Origin: Zelopaecilomyces penicillatus
Taxonomy: Eukaryota; Ascomycota; Sordariomycetes; Hypocreales; Pseudodiploosporaceae
Direction of reading: 5' to 3'
Assembly (NCBI GenBank): GCA_005765155.1
Contig: VCCP01000003.1
Coordinates: 4,712,001-4,776,000, forward strand
Length of the DNA stretch: 64,000 nt
The translations under genes and the position numbers were made by a program. Positions 40,204 through 52,052 of the stretch are shown piece after piece (the first letter of the stretch is position 1; every line of letters starts with the position of its first letter). Below the pieces are notes generated by a model that saw nothing but the letters and a program-made list of their open reading frames with translations, ran no database searches and was not told the origin of the DNA.

Positions 40204-42317
40204 TGAATGTTGATGCAGAACAAAGAAGAATTTATGTGGATATTATAGTCAGAGAGGATTTTGATGCCCAGTTGTGGGTTGCCGACGTGGCTTGCAATCT
40301 ATATCACTTGGGGGTTTCTTACTCCACAAGAACGCATATAATTGCCGTAGCTATATATGTCTATAACAAAACAAGCTTGGGGGAAATTCTCTGAAACGAC
40401 GCCACATGTTATTTTTTTTAGGCAGTAGTAATTGTCGGCACACCAACTCTCTCAATTAGCTAAGGTTGTGTAGCTTTCTCAGTAAGCATCTAGCACTGGC
40501 AATAAAGCGAATTGATATGGACCCTCCTCTCCTCACCCTCCATGATCGGGCTCCCATTTTCGCGACTGCAGAGCTAGTCTGTTGGGGTGGTGGATGGAGG
40601 TTGTTAGAATACCTAAACATTGACCTGTTGCCACCATAAAGTTTAGTCAAACCCATACTATTTATGCCGGTCTCCCACTTTTGACGAGGTGCCAAGGCCA
40701 ATCGCTTGTAAGGTTAAGCAAAAAATGAAAAGAAAAAGAAAACACTTGGAGAAAAGAGAAAAGAGGAGAAAGCGGTCGTCTTAGCTGCTGATAGTTGGGA
40801 TTGCTTTCTTTTTCTAATTCTTTCTTCTTTAATTGAAAAAAAAAACATTATACAATATGGCAATTGGTATAGCATTTTAGTGTGGATCAATGCCACTCTA
40901 AAAAAAGACACACATATACATACCCGCTTTATATATAAAGTTGCGTGACAAGGCTTGGTACTTAATATTACCTGTTATATATTCAAGACTTGCAGATATT
41001 AGGTAATGTAGTTACAATAGGTACGACACTGCACTCGGTTGACCTCTCATTGGTTGGTTCTATTTGTGAAGAGCAAATTGCAACCATGACGTCTTGACTA
41101 TTCCTCTGGAAAGTCAAAAATATCAGTTTGGATGTTCCTTGTAACCGTTAAGCAAAAGCTTTCAAGTTTACAGCTGTGTTTTCAATTCTAAAGTTATATG
41201 TGTGCGCGTTACGCTCACTGATGCATACCCCCGATTATTTCAGCGCTTCCTCCTCATTGCCTTGTATGCTTTGGTTTATTTGTTGTGGTTTATATGCTGT
41301 TTGATTGATTTATTAGAATATTTTATTGGCTACTAAGGAGGATCTTATATATATAAGATATGTGGAATATTCACCACTAACATGTCTTGCGAATCTCAAA
41401 GTCAATCTAGCCAATCAGAAGCATTATTCCAAAAAAGTTCGCCCATGCCGGATGACGTCGCTGTCCCTTCCACAGTCCCCGCTGGAGGCAATTGAATGGC
41501 CCACAGGCTACGAGCCCCCTGTGCAGCCTCCTGTGCAGCCACCACAGAGCCCTGCAGCCGGGGCACATGCTCAGCGCCCACGTGAAGCCGTAGTGGCACA
41601 GCAGCTGCACTACCGTCGCAGCGCTGTTTCCCGGATGCTTTTTCAGCGGGTTTCAGCGGGGTCAGCACCCACTAAATAGACACCTGTGCACCATCCCACA
41701 GGGCATCTCCAGACCCGGCAACCTCCCAGCTAGCTGTCATCGAGACGTCAATGGTTGTTCATCCACGTGCTGTCCTCTCTCTGCCCTCTGCCATCACCGT
41801 AACCATAACCAGCAGCAGCCCTCGCTCATCATCACCATCACCATCATTCCATTCCATCCTCCCCCCATCAGACGACAGACCGGCGCTATCAAAAACACCC
41901 ATCGTGAACACTTCAAAAACAAAACACATCTTCCCCCCGCAATGGCCAAGTAAAACAACCCGCCCGTCCCCCCCGAAACAATGCACTCGCACACGCACAC
42001 GCTACCACCGCCGTCACCTCACACGACACCACTGCTGCTACTGCTACTGCTACCGCTAATACTCCGCTTCCGCAACCCCCAAATGCACTGACGCAACCCG
42101 ACGATGCGATAAGCTAAAGTGAACCCGCCCTCTCGCAACAACCAACCCAGCCAGACCAGCCCTCGACAAGCCTTCGCTTTGTGCTCGTCACTCCCCTCCC
42201 CGCTTCCATACCTACCTACCCGTCGATCCTCAACCGCCTCCTTTTCTCTTCGCTTGTCCATTTCCCGTCCTTTTTGCTCGCCACTCCTCCTGTTCGGCTG
42301 CCCCGAACCCTGGAGAT
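40086..42317. other. Intergenic region of 2.2 kb
   Basis: The left end holds the methyltransferase leader with a GT repeat, and the right 550 bp a long C/T-rich leader of the Rab gene. The middle is AT-rich with poly-A and poly-T runs. No gene was seen. Confidence 0.5.
40179..40202 (+). repeat. TG dinucleotide repeat
   Basis: Twelve TG units lie about 95 bp upstream of the methyltransferase start, probably in its leader or promoter. Confidence 0.85.
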
Positions 42318-43321
42318 ATGTCGTCTCTCGAGGCCAAGATCGTGGTCCTCGGCGCTCAGAATGTGGGCAAGACGTCGCTCGTCATGCGCTACTGCAAAGG
42401 CGCATTCAACCCAGCCCAGACAACCTCCACCGTCGGCGCTAGCTTCCTCACAAAACGCGTGGTAGACTCCGACTCCGATACAGTCGTGCGTCTTCAGATC
42501 TGGGACACAGGTATTACCTACTTCTCTCGTTTGCTTTGTCTTCATCTTTTCCCCCTTCATGTTGCACCATCGGCTAATATGTCACCCCCAACACAATAGC
42601 TGGCCAAGAGCGCTTTCGCTCCATATCTCGCTTATACTATAGAGGCGCAAACGCCTGCATCCTTTGCTACAGCATTACCGATGCCCAGTCCTTTCTCGAC
42701 ATGGGCGTTTGGCTGACCGAGCTCCGTCGCAACCTTCCGCACGATGTTGTGCTACATGTAGTCGGCACGAAAGCCGATATTGTCGCCCGCGACCCTTCTG
42801 CCCGCCAAGTTCCGTTTGAGCGATGCATCGCCTACGTAGCCGAGAATCTTGCCCCAGGTATGGGCAACACACCCCCTCCAACCGCAACGCCGGTCAACGG
42901 AACCTCCTATTCAACTGGTGGGGGCGAGCCTCGAAGTCCCAGCTCCAAGCGCAGCTCTGGATTTTGGGGACAGGAAGTAGGCTGGGATGCCTGTCACGAG
43001 ATCAGTGCTGAGAGTGGAGAGGGCGTCGAGGAAGTATTTAGAGTGGTTGCAAGGAAACTTGTCGAACAGAATCGCAAGATGCAGCAGGCGCTTCTAATGG
43101 CAACGGCAACCCCCTGCACTCCTGGATACGAAACAGGCATGGATGGAGGCTACTTTGACGGCCTCAACGCCAGAGGTAGTTTCCGTGTGGGGCGAGATCG
43201 AAGGAGTTGGTTATTCTCTCCAGGCTTTTCCCCAGCAGTCACCGTCGAGCGTGCTGGAGCTGTGCTGGACCAGACCCAAGAACAAGACGACTTGCAGAAA
43301 CCACGACGAAGATGCTGTTGA
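42318..43321 (+). CDS. Rab-family small GTPase with an internal insertion, 304 aa
   Basis: Exons 42318-42510 and 42600-43321. The 89-nt intron (GTATTA...TAG) splits WDTAGQE. GTPase motifs are the P-loop GAQNVGKTS at 12-20, switch I near TTSTVGASF, WDTAGQE at 62-68, GTKAD at 120-124 and SAES. The C-terminus RRRCC carries two prenylatable Cys, so membrane attachment through geranylgeranyl groups is expected. TVGASF and the overall pattern recall the Rab5/21/24 branch, but subfamily is uncertain. An extra ~40-residue Gly/Ser/Pro-rich insertion lies between GTKAD and SAES, and a ~75-residue tail follows the G domain. The protein is therefore about 100 residues longer than a standard Rab. Likely in endosomal or vacuolar traffic (inference). 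Confidence 0.85.
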
Positions 43322-43894
43322 CGACGATAAGGAACCAATCCTGCCGCTGGTCCTTTGGACTAGTTTACACTGAGGCTGGTGTTGCGGCCTCTTCTGTTTT
43401 CTGGTTACCAGGCTGGGCCTGTTTTCTATTCTTTTTTACCTTTTTCTTTTTCTTTTGGTCCTGAGATGCCATGTTGATAGGTTTCTCCATTCGCATCGCC
43501 GACGAACCACTCTAGGAATACTCGTCTTTCAACGCATTTGTACCTTTGGAGATGCTACTTTCATGATTTTTGGCTGCCTTGCACGCCAATTTTTTTTTTT
43601 TTTTTAGATTTTTGTTTGGCGTTTGGGCTTTTTAAGATAGGGGGAAGACACGTTCAGGACAATTTAGGTAGCTATGCGTTTTCTTTCCGATTTTGTTGGC
43701 ATTTTGACTTGCGATTACATCAAAGTTACGGGATCTCTCACGAGAGCATGTGATTCTGCATGGGGGGGGATTGTTCTATTTTTGGTCATCGTTTTTTGTT
43801 TTGTTTGTGTTTGGCTTAGCGAATATCATTGGGTTGTTACTATATGCAATAGCATTTTTTGCGTCTGCCCTTTTTCTATAGATTATATCTACAT
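43322..43894. other. Convergent intergenic region
   Basis: T-rich 3' flanks of the Rab and SLH1 genes with several poly-T runs. No gene was seen. Confidence 0.5.
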
Positions 43895-46800
43895 TCATGC
43901 CCACACCGTCATTCCTTTTGTGTTCTTGGAGTCGAGATCGTTGTCCACAGTTGGTGGTGCTGGAATTTCAACTCCAAGCACCCGATGCTCTAGTCCTATG
44001 TACCCGTCACTGACGACGATGATGTCCACCTTTCGAGTCTGCCCAGGCACCGTAGGCTCTGGCAGCTTGACAGTCGTTTTCGCAGACGGAGCAATTCCTC
44101 GGCCAAGTGATTGGTTTCGGTTTGCCCGGTCACCCCCAGTAAGATTTCCCCAGCCCACTCGCTTTACGGCGATGACCTCGTCCCTTGCGACATCCGCGAC
44201 GATGACGAACCACCCTTCTGTTTGAGGCTTGGGGAATTTGGGCGCGTAGATGCGGGCCTGTCGATCGACGAGCTGGTTGAGACGCTTGATGCTCACGGTC
44301 AGGGAGAGAGCAGTGACATTGTCCGCACTGACCGAGATATTGGGTAGCATGGAGACGGCTTGTAGAAATTTGGCTTGTTGACTTGGAATGACGCCGAGCT
44401 GTTTTGCGAATTTACTGGCCTGGTCGCGAGAGTAAGTGCTAATCTTGTTTAAGGGGGTCTCATCCTTGGTCGAGTTTGGTTCAACACTGGGAAAGATGGA
44501 ACATGGAGAGTCAGTTGGCCAGCGGGCAGATTTGATACACTGTAAGACTTTGATCATTTGCAGGACGCTCGAAAGGTATCCCAGCTCGGTGAGCACGTCA
44601 ACGGAGGCCTGTATGATTCGGATAGCCTGGTCAAGCACACTGGTCTGGTCACCAACATAATCTGTGATCGGCAGCTCGATCCGCGCCATAAGAGACTGAA
44701 GGAGCAAAAACGCCTTGACATGAGGGTCCCACATCGGCAGCCCAAAGGAGTGGCCGGGGAAGGGGAGGTTCTCCGAAAGTGTATCGTTGACGAGATCCTC
44801 GTTGTGGCGGACAGGAAGCTCATCGTACTCGGTGGCATGGCACATCCACGAGAGAGCGTCGAGAAAAGTGGCCTTTGGCTTTGCATTCTTCGCAAGGTAG
44901 CGGATGGTCTTGTGAGAGAGATAGTAATAACTCATGATTTTGCCAAGCGGCGTAGGGTCCACGTCGCCGTTGGGAAACACCTCCACACACTGGGATGTGG
45001 CGAGTTCCTCGAGGGACTGACTGACCATGTCGACCATGAAGTCGTTAGCCACCTCCTGCGCCACGACTGTGCTGTGGTCATCCGCAGAAATCTCCAAACC
45101 ATAATATGAAGGATTCTTGTGCAGCCTCCGAAAGAAGAACGTCCATGTCAGGTAATCCAGGGCATCCTGCTTGTTAAGGATAGTCTCGGCTGAGATTTCG
45201 GCACCCAAATGATTATCCAGCACTGTGTGAAGAGACGACTCGACAGGAAACCCCGTGTGCAGAAAGTGCTTATAAAAGTCCTTCTTGGAGTCTTGGGTGA
45301 AGATACGAGCAACGCCTGAGTTGTCAAACTGCGGTCTTCCAGCTCGACCCAACATCTGCAGAACATCCGTCAAGTCCATATCCTTGTACCCACTTGTTTT
45401 GGCGTCGTAGAACTGTGTGCCCTTCACAACAACTAGATGGGCAGGCAAGTTCACACCCCATGCAAGAGTGCTTGTCGCTACTAGAATCTGAATCTTGTTA
45501 TTCAAAAAGAGCTCTTCCGAAAGTTGACGGTCGGACTCGACGAGACCAGCGTGATGCAGCCCAATGCCGAAGCTCATGGCTTCTTTGAGGGCTTCATCCT
45601 TGACCCGGGATAGGTTGACCTGCAAGTCATCCTCATCCATGTGAAGAAATCGACGGGGATTGTCCTCCATGCCACAAAAGTTTACAAGATCCTTGGCAGT
45701 AAGACGAGTTTGCCTTCGAGATGCCACAAAGACGATAACGGGTTTTTCCGGGCTGTGATTTTTGATAGCCAAGAATGTTGGTCGGTTCATGGACTGCATT
45801 AGCGGACAGAAACCTCTGATATCGGGGAAGCCATCGATGAAAAGTTCTAGTGGCACGGGTCGCACCGAGTGTCGGAAGTTGAAGAGCCCTTCTTTAACAC
45901 CAAGCCAGTTTCCAAGATCTGTTGCGTTGGCACACGCTGTCGACATACCAAGTAGCCTTACTTTATTGTTTGTCGATGCCGAAATATAGTTCATTCCTAC
46001 ATCATATCAATCAGTACATTCGCAAAAAGAAGTACAAAGAAACAGCTTGGTCGACTTACGAGATACGATAATTTCCAAAATAGGGCCACGATCTCCAGCC
46101 AAAAGATGAATCTCATCGATAATAACTAGACTCACTTGCCTCACATATCCTCTGGTTTGCCAGGAACGCGAGATACCGTCCCATTTCTCGGGGGTCGTGA
46201 TGATGATATCGGCGTTTTGTATTGTCCTTGTATCTGGAGTGTTGTCACCAGTCAACTCGACAAGCTTCAGCCCCAGGGGCTTGGCTAACCGGACACCCCA
46301 ATCATGAACACGCTCGCGAACAAGAGCTTTCATGGGCGCAATGTAAACGACTTTCGACTTTGGTCGCTCGCGGAATGCCCACCACATTGCAAGCTCGGCA
46401 GCGACTGTCTTTCCGCTACCGGTTGGGGATCCCAGTAGGACATTAGCATCAGTGTTATACAGTGTGTGGAATATTTGAGACTGCATAGGATTGAAGAACT
46501 GGAATCGCTTCGCGTATAGTTCTTCCAATCCAGGGTTCTTCAGTGCTGAGATAGGGAGTGGCTGGAGGTTTAGTAGCTCGGTGTAGAAACTCTCAGTGTC
46601 TGGTCGAATTAGATGCTGGAATGAAATGGGAGTCACACTTTCTGACCCCAGCCATCGATCCGACACGGCTCGGACGTAAATCTGAGTTGGCAATGGGTCT
46701 GAGAGAGGAATGGTGAAATTGAGCTCGTGTTCATCATAGAGTTTCTTCCTGTTAAGAATAAAGTATTCATGATGGTAAATTTCAGAAGTCTCTGAGTTCT

Positions 46801-49800
46801 CAACCCAGATATAGAATGATTCCGAAGTGCCATGCACATGATCCTTCCACTGAAAATCTGGAACGACATAGAGCTTGATTCGAAGCACATCTCTGTTCAG
46901 GGGTGCAATTTCGGCTTCAACATTAACAATCGGAAAGTTGTTGACTATCTTAGCAATATTCTTTCCAGCGCCTTGATTATGAACCAGGCTTCCTATCTCC
47001 GCAGGCTCCATTTCTTTCATGGATTCAATGGTGAGATGATCCTTTGAATCAAGCTGGTTTAAAATAGGTTTGGCTAGGTCAAATTGATGAAGCGGATGCT
47101 GGAAGGGCCAGATTCGTTTCTCAATTGACTTCGAGAGAGTTAGCAGCACGAGACACTGGTGGCCCCATCTGCGGTTCAGAGCCAGCATGAAAATCGCTCT
47201 GCAGATACGGCCAGCTTGCTGAGCAACATAGTTCATGTCGTTCGAGAGAGCAAAGTCCTCAGGTTGGGATTTTGATATGTAGGACTGCAGCAGAATATTG
47301 GTCTTTGCCTGAGGCGTGTCAATGCCTTTGTCAACGGCGCAAGGAATCAGCTCCTTGAATCTCAATAGCTCCTTTTCTTCGCTGTCTCTGGATTGAATAT
47401 TGTCAAACTCCCCGCTCATGCTAATCATTTTGAACACATCGGCCTCAGTGGCTTGCGGTTGCATCATAGTGTTGAAGACTTCAATACTAGTATGTAGAAT
47501 GTAGTACTGGCTAGCGATGCGTCCAATATCCTTACTGCGCAATTCATCTGTTCTCTCGTTGAAAACAATCATTTGGCATTTCTGTAGGGTTCGTGCTGCC
47601 TGTATGGCCAACTGACGCCGCCTTTGAACAAGGTTTGGATCATCGCGAATCTCCGCCCATTCAATACCATATGTCATCGGGCTCCTCTGCATTCGTACGA
47701 ATAAGAACGAGTATCCGATCCATTGCACAGCTTCGGGTATAGATGTCACAGTGCCCAACGCGATTTCGGCGTTCAGGTTGTCAACTAACTTAGTAGAGAA
47801 TTTAGACTCTATGGGCCGTTGCTCCGTAATAGCTGATAAGTAGTGCTGAAGCTTATCGTGCGTTGTACAGATCATGCCTATGCCAGTGTCTTCGAACTGA
47901 GGACGACCAGCACGACCAAAGATCTGCAAAACATCAAGAATACCGAGGTCAACAAATTTACCATCTTGGGCACTATAAACTTGAGTTCCCTTAATGACGA
48001 CTGCGGCTGCAGGCAAGTTGACACCCCAGGCAAGAGTGGCTGTACAACAGAGAACCTTCAGAACACCCTCGCCAAAGAGACGCTCCATGAGATTTCTGTC
48101 AGATCGGGCCATGCCAGCGTGATGGATACCAATACCCTTAGAGAGCAAGTCACGGATATCCTTGGACCTGGAAGTATTCATATCCCGAGAAGCTTGACTA
48201 TAACGAGGATGATCGGTTGGATCAAACAAGTCCACACAAAATTGCTCTATGGCTTTTTGATGCAGCATTTGTGCAGTCATCATGGTATCGCGTCGGGAGT
48301 GTACGAATACCATTACCTGATGATCTCTCTGAAGCATCTCTTTAACCTTGTCGAAAGCGACGTTATCAAGGTTTTCCCTGGATTGCTTGCTTCCAGCCTT
48401 TCCCTTAACACCGATAAAGTGTTGTTCAAGGGGCACTGGTCTGAATGAGGCATCAAAGTAGAAGAGGCCAGCATACTTGTTGACTTTTAAGAAGTCTGCA
48501 ACGTCGACATAATTCGGGAGTGTGGCACTCAAACCCACTATCCGGATAAGCGACTGAGTACTCTCAACCTGTCTCTCGGTTCGAGCAACTAAGGATTCCA
48601 GTACAGCACCTCGCTCATCATGCAGCATGTGCACCTCGTCGATGATCAGCAACCTGACTTTTTGGACCAGCTCCGTGTCTCCAGTTCCCTTTCTGGTAAC
48701 TACATCCCACTTCTCTGGTGTAGTCACAATAATCTGAGTCTGGACGATTTCCGACTTTGTGAGCTGCATGTCGCCCGTGTACTCTCGGCACTTCACACCA
48801 AGCCATGCAAGACGTTTGCTCATTTTCTCGGTGATTTCTGCGGCTAGGGCTTTCATAGGAGCAACGTAAACGATTTTGAAGTCTTCAAAGTTGACGACAA
48901 ACTCGGTTGCATCTGGGTTTTCTACCGGATTGGGGTACACATGCTGCCCGATGGTGTGAAGAATAGTGAGCGCAGCAGCATCAGTTTTACCCTATCACAT
49001 ATGAGCGTCTGATTTATCTTGCAAGGTAATTGATTTCAAAACTTACCGCACCAGTTGGAGCACAGATTAACATATTCTCACTCGTTTTGTAAGCAACAGG
49101 ATACACCAAGCTTTGCATGCGGTTAAGGGACTTGTAACCCTTGAAAGTGTTCCGACACAGGCCATCAAGTTCCGAAATCTTGACAAGTCTCTCCCCAGGG
49201 CCGGGGACTCCCTTTCGTCCAGCCGGAATAGAATATTCCTCATATTTCTCAAATTGTTGGTGCGTATGCCCCACAGGAAGCCCATACTTTTTCCCCGTGA
49301 TGCTCAATGTGTTTCCAGCGCTGTATGCCTTGTATACATGCGGATATTGTGGCTCACCAGATTGTCTAGCCGCAAGAGTAACGTTCTTGTGTTCGTAGTC
49401 CTGGATGCGAAGGGCCTCTTCTCGCTGAGCCTTTGTCAAAAGCCGTCTGTTGGCAGGCTCAGTCGTTTGGGCCTGGGAGGATGCCCTGGCCACTACTTGG
49501 GTTTTGTTGGCGAGAAGCTCAATGATAAAGTCTAGGTCTCCAAATCCAATCAAGTCCGTTAATTCTGCCTGTAATTCTTCGTCCGGACGCCGTGAGGTGA
49601 GCACACTCATTATTTGTGTCTGAAAATCGTCTGGTGACATGCCGTTCTGGATAGCAATGGTGGAGCATCTGCTGGCAAGCCACTCAGGGCCGTACCCTTC
49701 GTCCTTCCCAGCACTATCCGCGTCTGCAAAATCGCTACCGGATTCTTCCTCCTCGTCATTAGCGTCATCAGAGATGAAATCCCAGATATCACGGCCACTG

Positions 49801-49967
49801 TTGCCTGACGAATACCCCTCGAAGTCGTCGTCTTCCAAATTGGTATCAACCGCCTTGCCCTTATCATGAGGAGGAAGCTTGAGATCAGCTAGAGCAGCAC
49901 GCATAGCCTCAAACTGCTCCCTCCATTTTGCCTCAGCTGTGGCGAGATCTCCAGGCGCCATTGTCAT
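43895..49967 (-). CDS. SLH1: Ski2-like RNA helicase of the ribosome-quality-control trigger complex (Slh1/ASCC3)
   Basis: Exons (minus): 49047-49967, 46060-48991 and 43895-45996. The introns are 55 and 63 nt, giving 1984 aa (yeast Slh1 is of similar size). There are two helicase cassettes. Cassette 1 has CAPTGAGKTD split by intron 1 (~303-312), DEVH near 425 and LSATLPN. Cassette 2 has GSPTGSGKT near 1165 and DEIH near 1268. QIFGRAGRPQ and QMLGRAGRPQ mark motif VI of each. Sec63-type domains follow each cassette. An acidic N-terminal region (~40-95) precedes the first. Slh1/ASCC3 splits collided ribosomes in the cytosol. The related Brr2 has DEIH in its first cassette and a longer N-terminus, so SLH1 is preferred. 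Cassette 2 keeps its Walker motifs but has SRMNYISAST and GMSTACAN in place of canonical motif III. Confidence 0.9.
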
Positions 49968-50626
49968 ATATTGTGATGCTGTCTTGTGTCCACTGGTTTA
50001 CGTGGATGCCTGCCTGTCGGGTAATGGAGGGGTACAAAAGTAGTGCACCTGGAGTACCCAAGACTCCAAGAGTAGACTGTCTGTTTGAAGCTCTTTTGCA
50101 ATTTACAGACTTGAATGTTTTGATCAGCTGTAATTTCAGTCTGAAGCCTCGCTTTTGAGAATTTGTCTGCCTAGACTTTCTAGAGCACCTTAGTACAGTC
50201 ATCAGCGTCATTTGGGGTTTAACGAAACAGTCACACCGCCCCACCACTGACTACCTAGTAGGAGCTTGAGAATGAGGAGCGGAATCTGTCCCGCCCCAAG
50301 CCTCTCAGGCTACCTAGCCGCCTAACACGGCCTGTAGCCTTAGAGGAAGCTCCCCCCTGAAACCCGGATGGCGGGGCCTGATCGTGGGGCATGTGACGGG
50401 ACCAGCCAAGGCGGTCGTCAGAACGTAAAGTCCGCTGTTAGTGGGCTTGCCTGAAGGCCAAACGCATTGAACCCGCCATCATATCCTCCGTCATCACCGC
50501 CCGCCTTGAATCGTATTTCTACCTTCTTTTATACTACCTCACAACCCGAGCCCGAACCTGAGCCCGGCACATCCGCTTCTCTACCGCAAAACCCGACGAG
50601 AACAGATCCAAGTCACAGCGGTCACC
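49968..50626. other. Divergent promoter between SLH1 and YKT6
   Basis: Shared upstream region with a CT-rich leader before YKT6. No gene was seen. Confidence 0.5.
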
Positions 50627-51552
50627 ATGAAGCTGCACTACATTGGCGTACGTCTTTCCGAACCCGACCACTTCATTCCCGCCCTTCCCTGATCGGACCA
50701 TTTCCGACTGTTGGCAGCTCCGCCTCTCATGCTCACACACCGTTTCCCCCTTCTGTAGATTATTCGCAATGAGGGCAAGCCCGCACACGAGATTTGCGCC
50801 GAAAAAGAACTGAGCGCTTACTCGCGATTTACCCGCAACAAGTTCGTCGATTGCCTCCCTCGCTTCTTGGTCTTCTTGCCTCATGGCTTCTTCTGCCCCG
50901 CCATTTTCTGACCGCGAAACAAACACATAGCTATGGCGAGTTCATGACGCTATTTGCAAAGACCGTTGCCGAGCGTACTCGACCGGGACAGCGACAGGAT
51001 GTTGAAGAGCAGGGTGAGAAAATGAAGCATTTTGAAATGTCAGATATTGAGCCCTGATTGACACTCGCATACGCATACAACAGACTACACCTTCCACGCC
51101 TACGGCCGCACCGAAGGTATCTGCGGTATCATCATCTCCGACCACCAATACCCCGCCTTGGTAGCGCACCAGCTTCTCAGCAAAGTCGTCGACGAGTTCC
51201 TCGCTAAACATCCCCGCTCATCGTGGACCTCAGGCGAGCCCCAGCTGCCATTCGTCGAGCTGCGCGAGTACATCACCAAGTATCAAGACCCTCAGCAGGC
51301 CGACAGCATCATGAAGATTCAAAAGGAGCTAGATGAGACCAAAATTGTTCTTCACAAGACGATTGAGAGTGTTCTGCAGCGAGGAGAGAAGATTGATGAC
51401 TTGGTGGCCAAGAGTGATGGCTTGAGCGCTCAGAGCAAAATGTTTTATCGTAAGGTTACCCTATTTGGTCAAAGGCATATGTGCAAAATACTAACCGATC
51501 TTTGTACACAGAGCAAGCCAAGAAACAGAACTCATGCTGTGTATTGATGTAG
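50627..51552 (+). CDS. YKT6: v-SNARE Ykt6
   Basis: Five exons: 50627-50647, 50759-50841, 50931-51013, 51084-51449 and 51512-51552, giving 197 aa. The N-terminal longin domain has MKLHYIGIIRNEGKPAHEI, NYGEFMTLFAKTVAERT and EGICGIIISDHQYP. The SNARE motif near 135-190 has ELDETKIVLHKTIESVLQRG with the zero-layer Arg. The C-terminus NSCCVLM carries the two Cys that are palmitoylated and farnesylated in Ykt6. The protein works in ER-Golgi, vacuolar and autophagosome fusion, cycling between cytosol and membrane. The exon 2 donor is GTTCGT, unusual but the only one that restores RNNYGEF. Length equals the family norm of ~200. Confidence 0.93.
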
Positions 51553-52052
51553 TAAGGGGCCCTCATTCTTTGGCGTTGCGCTTTTGGTCATTTTCAGCAT
51601 CGAGCTAGTTGCAGTTGTGAGAATTGGTTATTATGACGGGGCACATATTATAATGAATACAAGCATCGTCATTGACTTATACGTGAATCGAAATAATTAT
51701 ACTATGTCTAAGATAAGAATCAGGTGATGACAGATAATCCTTCAAATGGCACAGACAAAGTGCAAATTTTATTTAGTAGTCATTGAAAACATCATCATCC
51801 CTATTCCCGAGTCTCTAAAAGTATCCCTAAGCAGTGGTATCATTTCTTCCCTCTAAAACCGCCGTATTGTATTTATGTGAAACCAGAAAAGAAGAAGAAA
51901 AAAAAACGGCTTACTTGCAAGATGCAACCGTATAAACTTTGAGTAAATATTGCCAGCGCAATATCCACTCCTGATGGTGAAGATCAACTTCTGCAAATTG
52001 CCACCAGGGCATCCATGAAGGAAAAAAAAAAACAGTAAAGTAGATGCTCAAT
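51553..52052. other. Convergent intergenic region
   Basis: AT-rich 3' flanks of YKT6 and the leftward 600-aa gene. No gene was seen. Confidence 0.5.

Noticed and set aside
43895..49967. Assignment of the large helicase as spliceosomal Brr2
   Set aside because: The N-terminus is shorter than in Brr2, the first-cassette box is DEVH, and total length equals Slh1.
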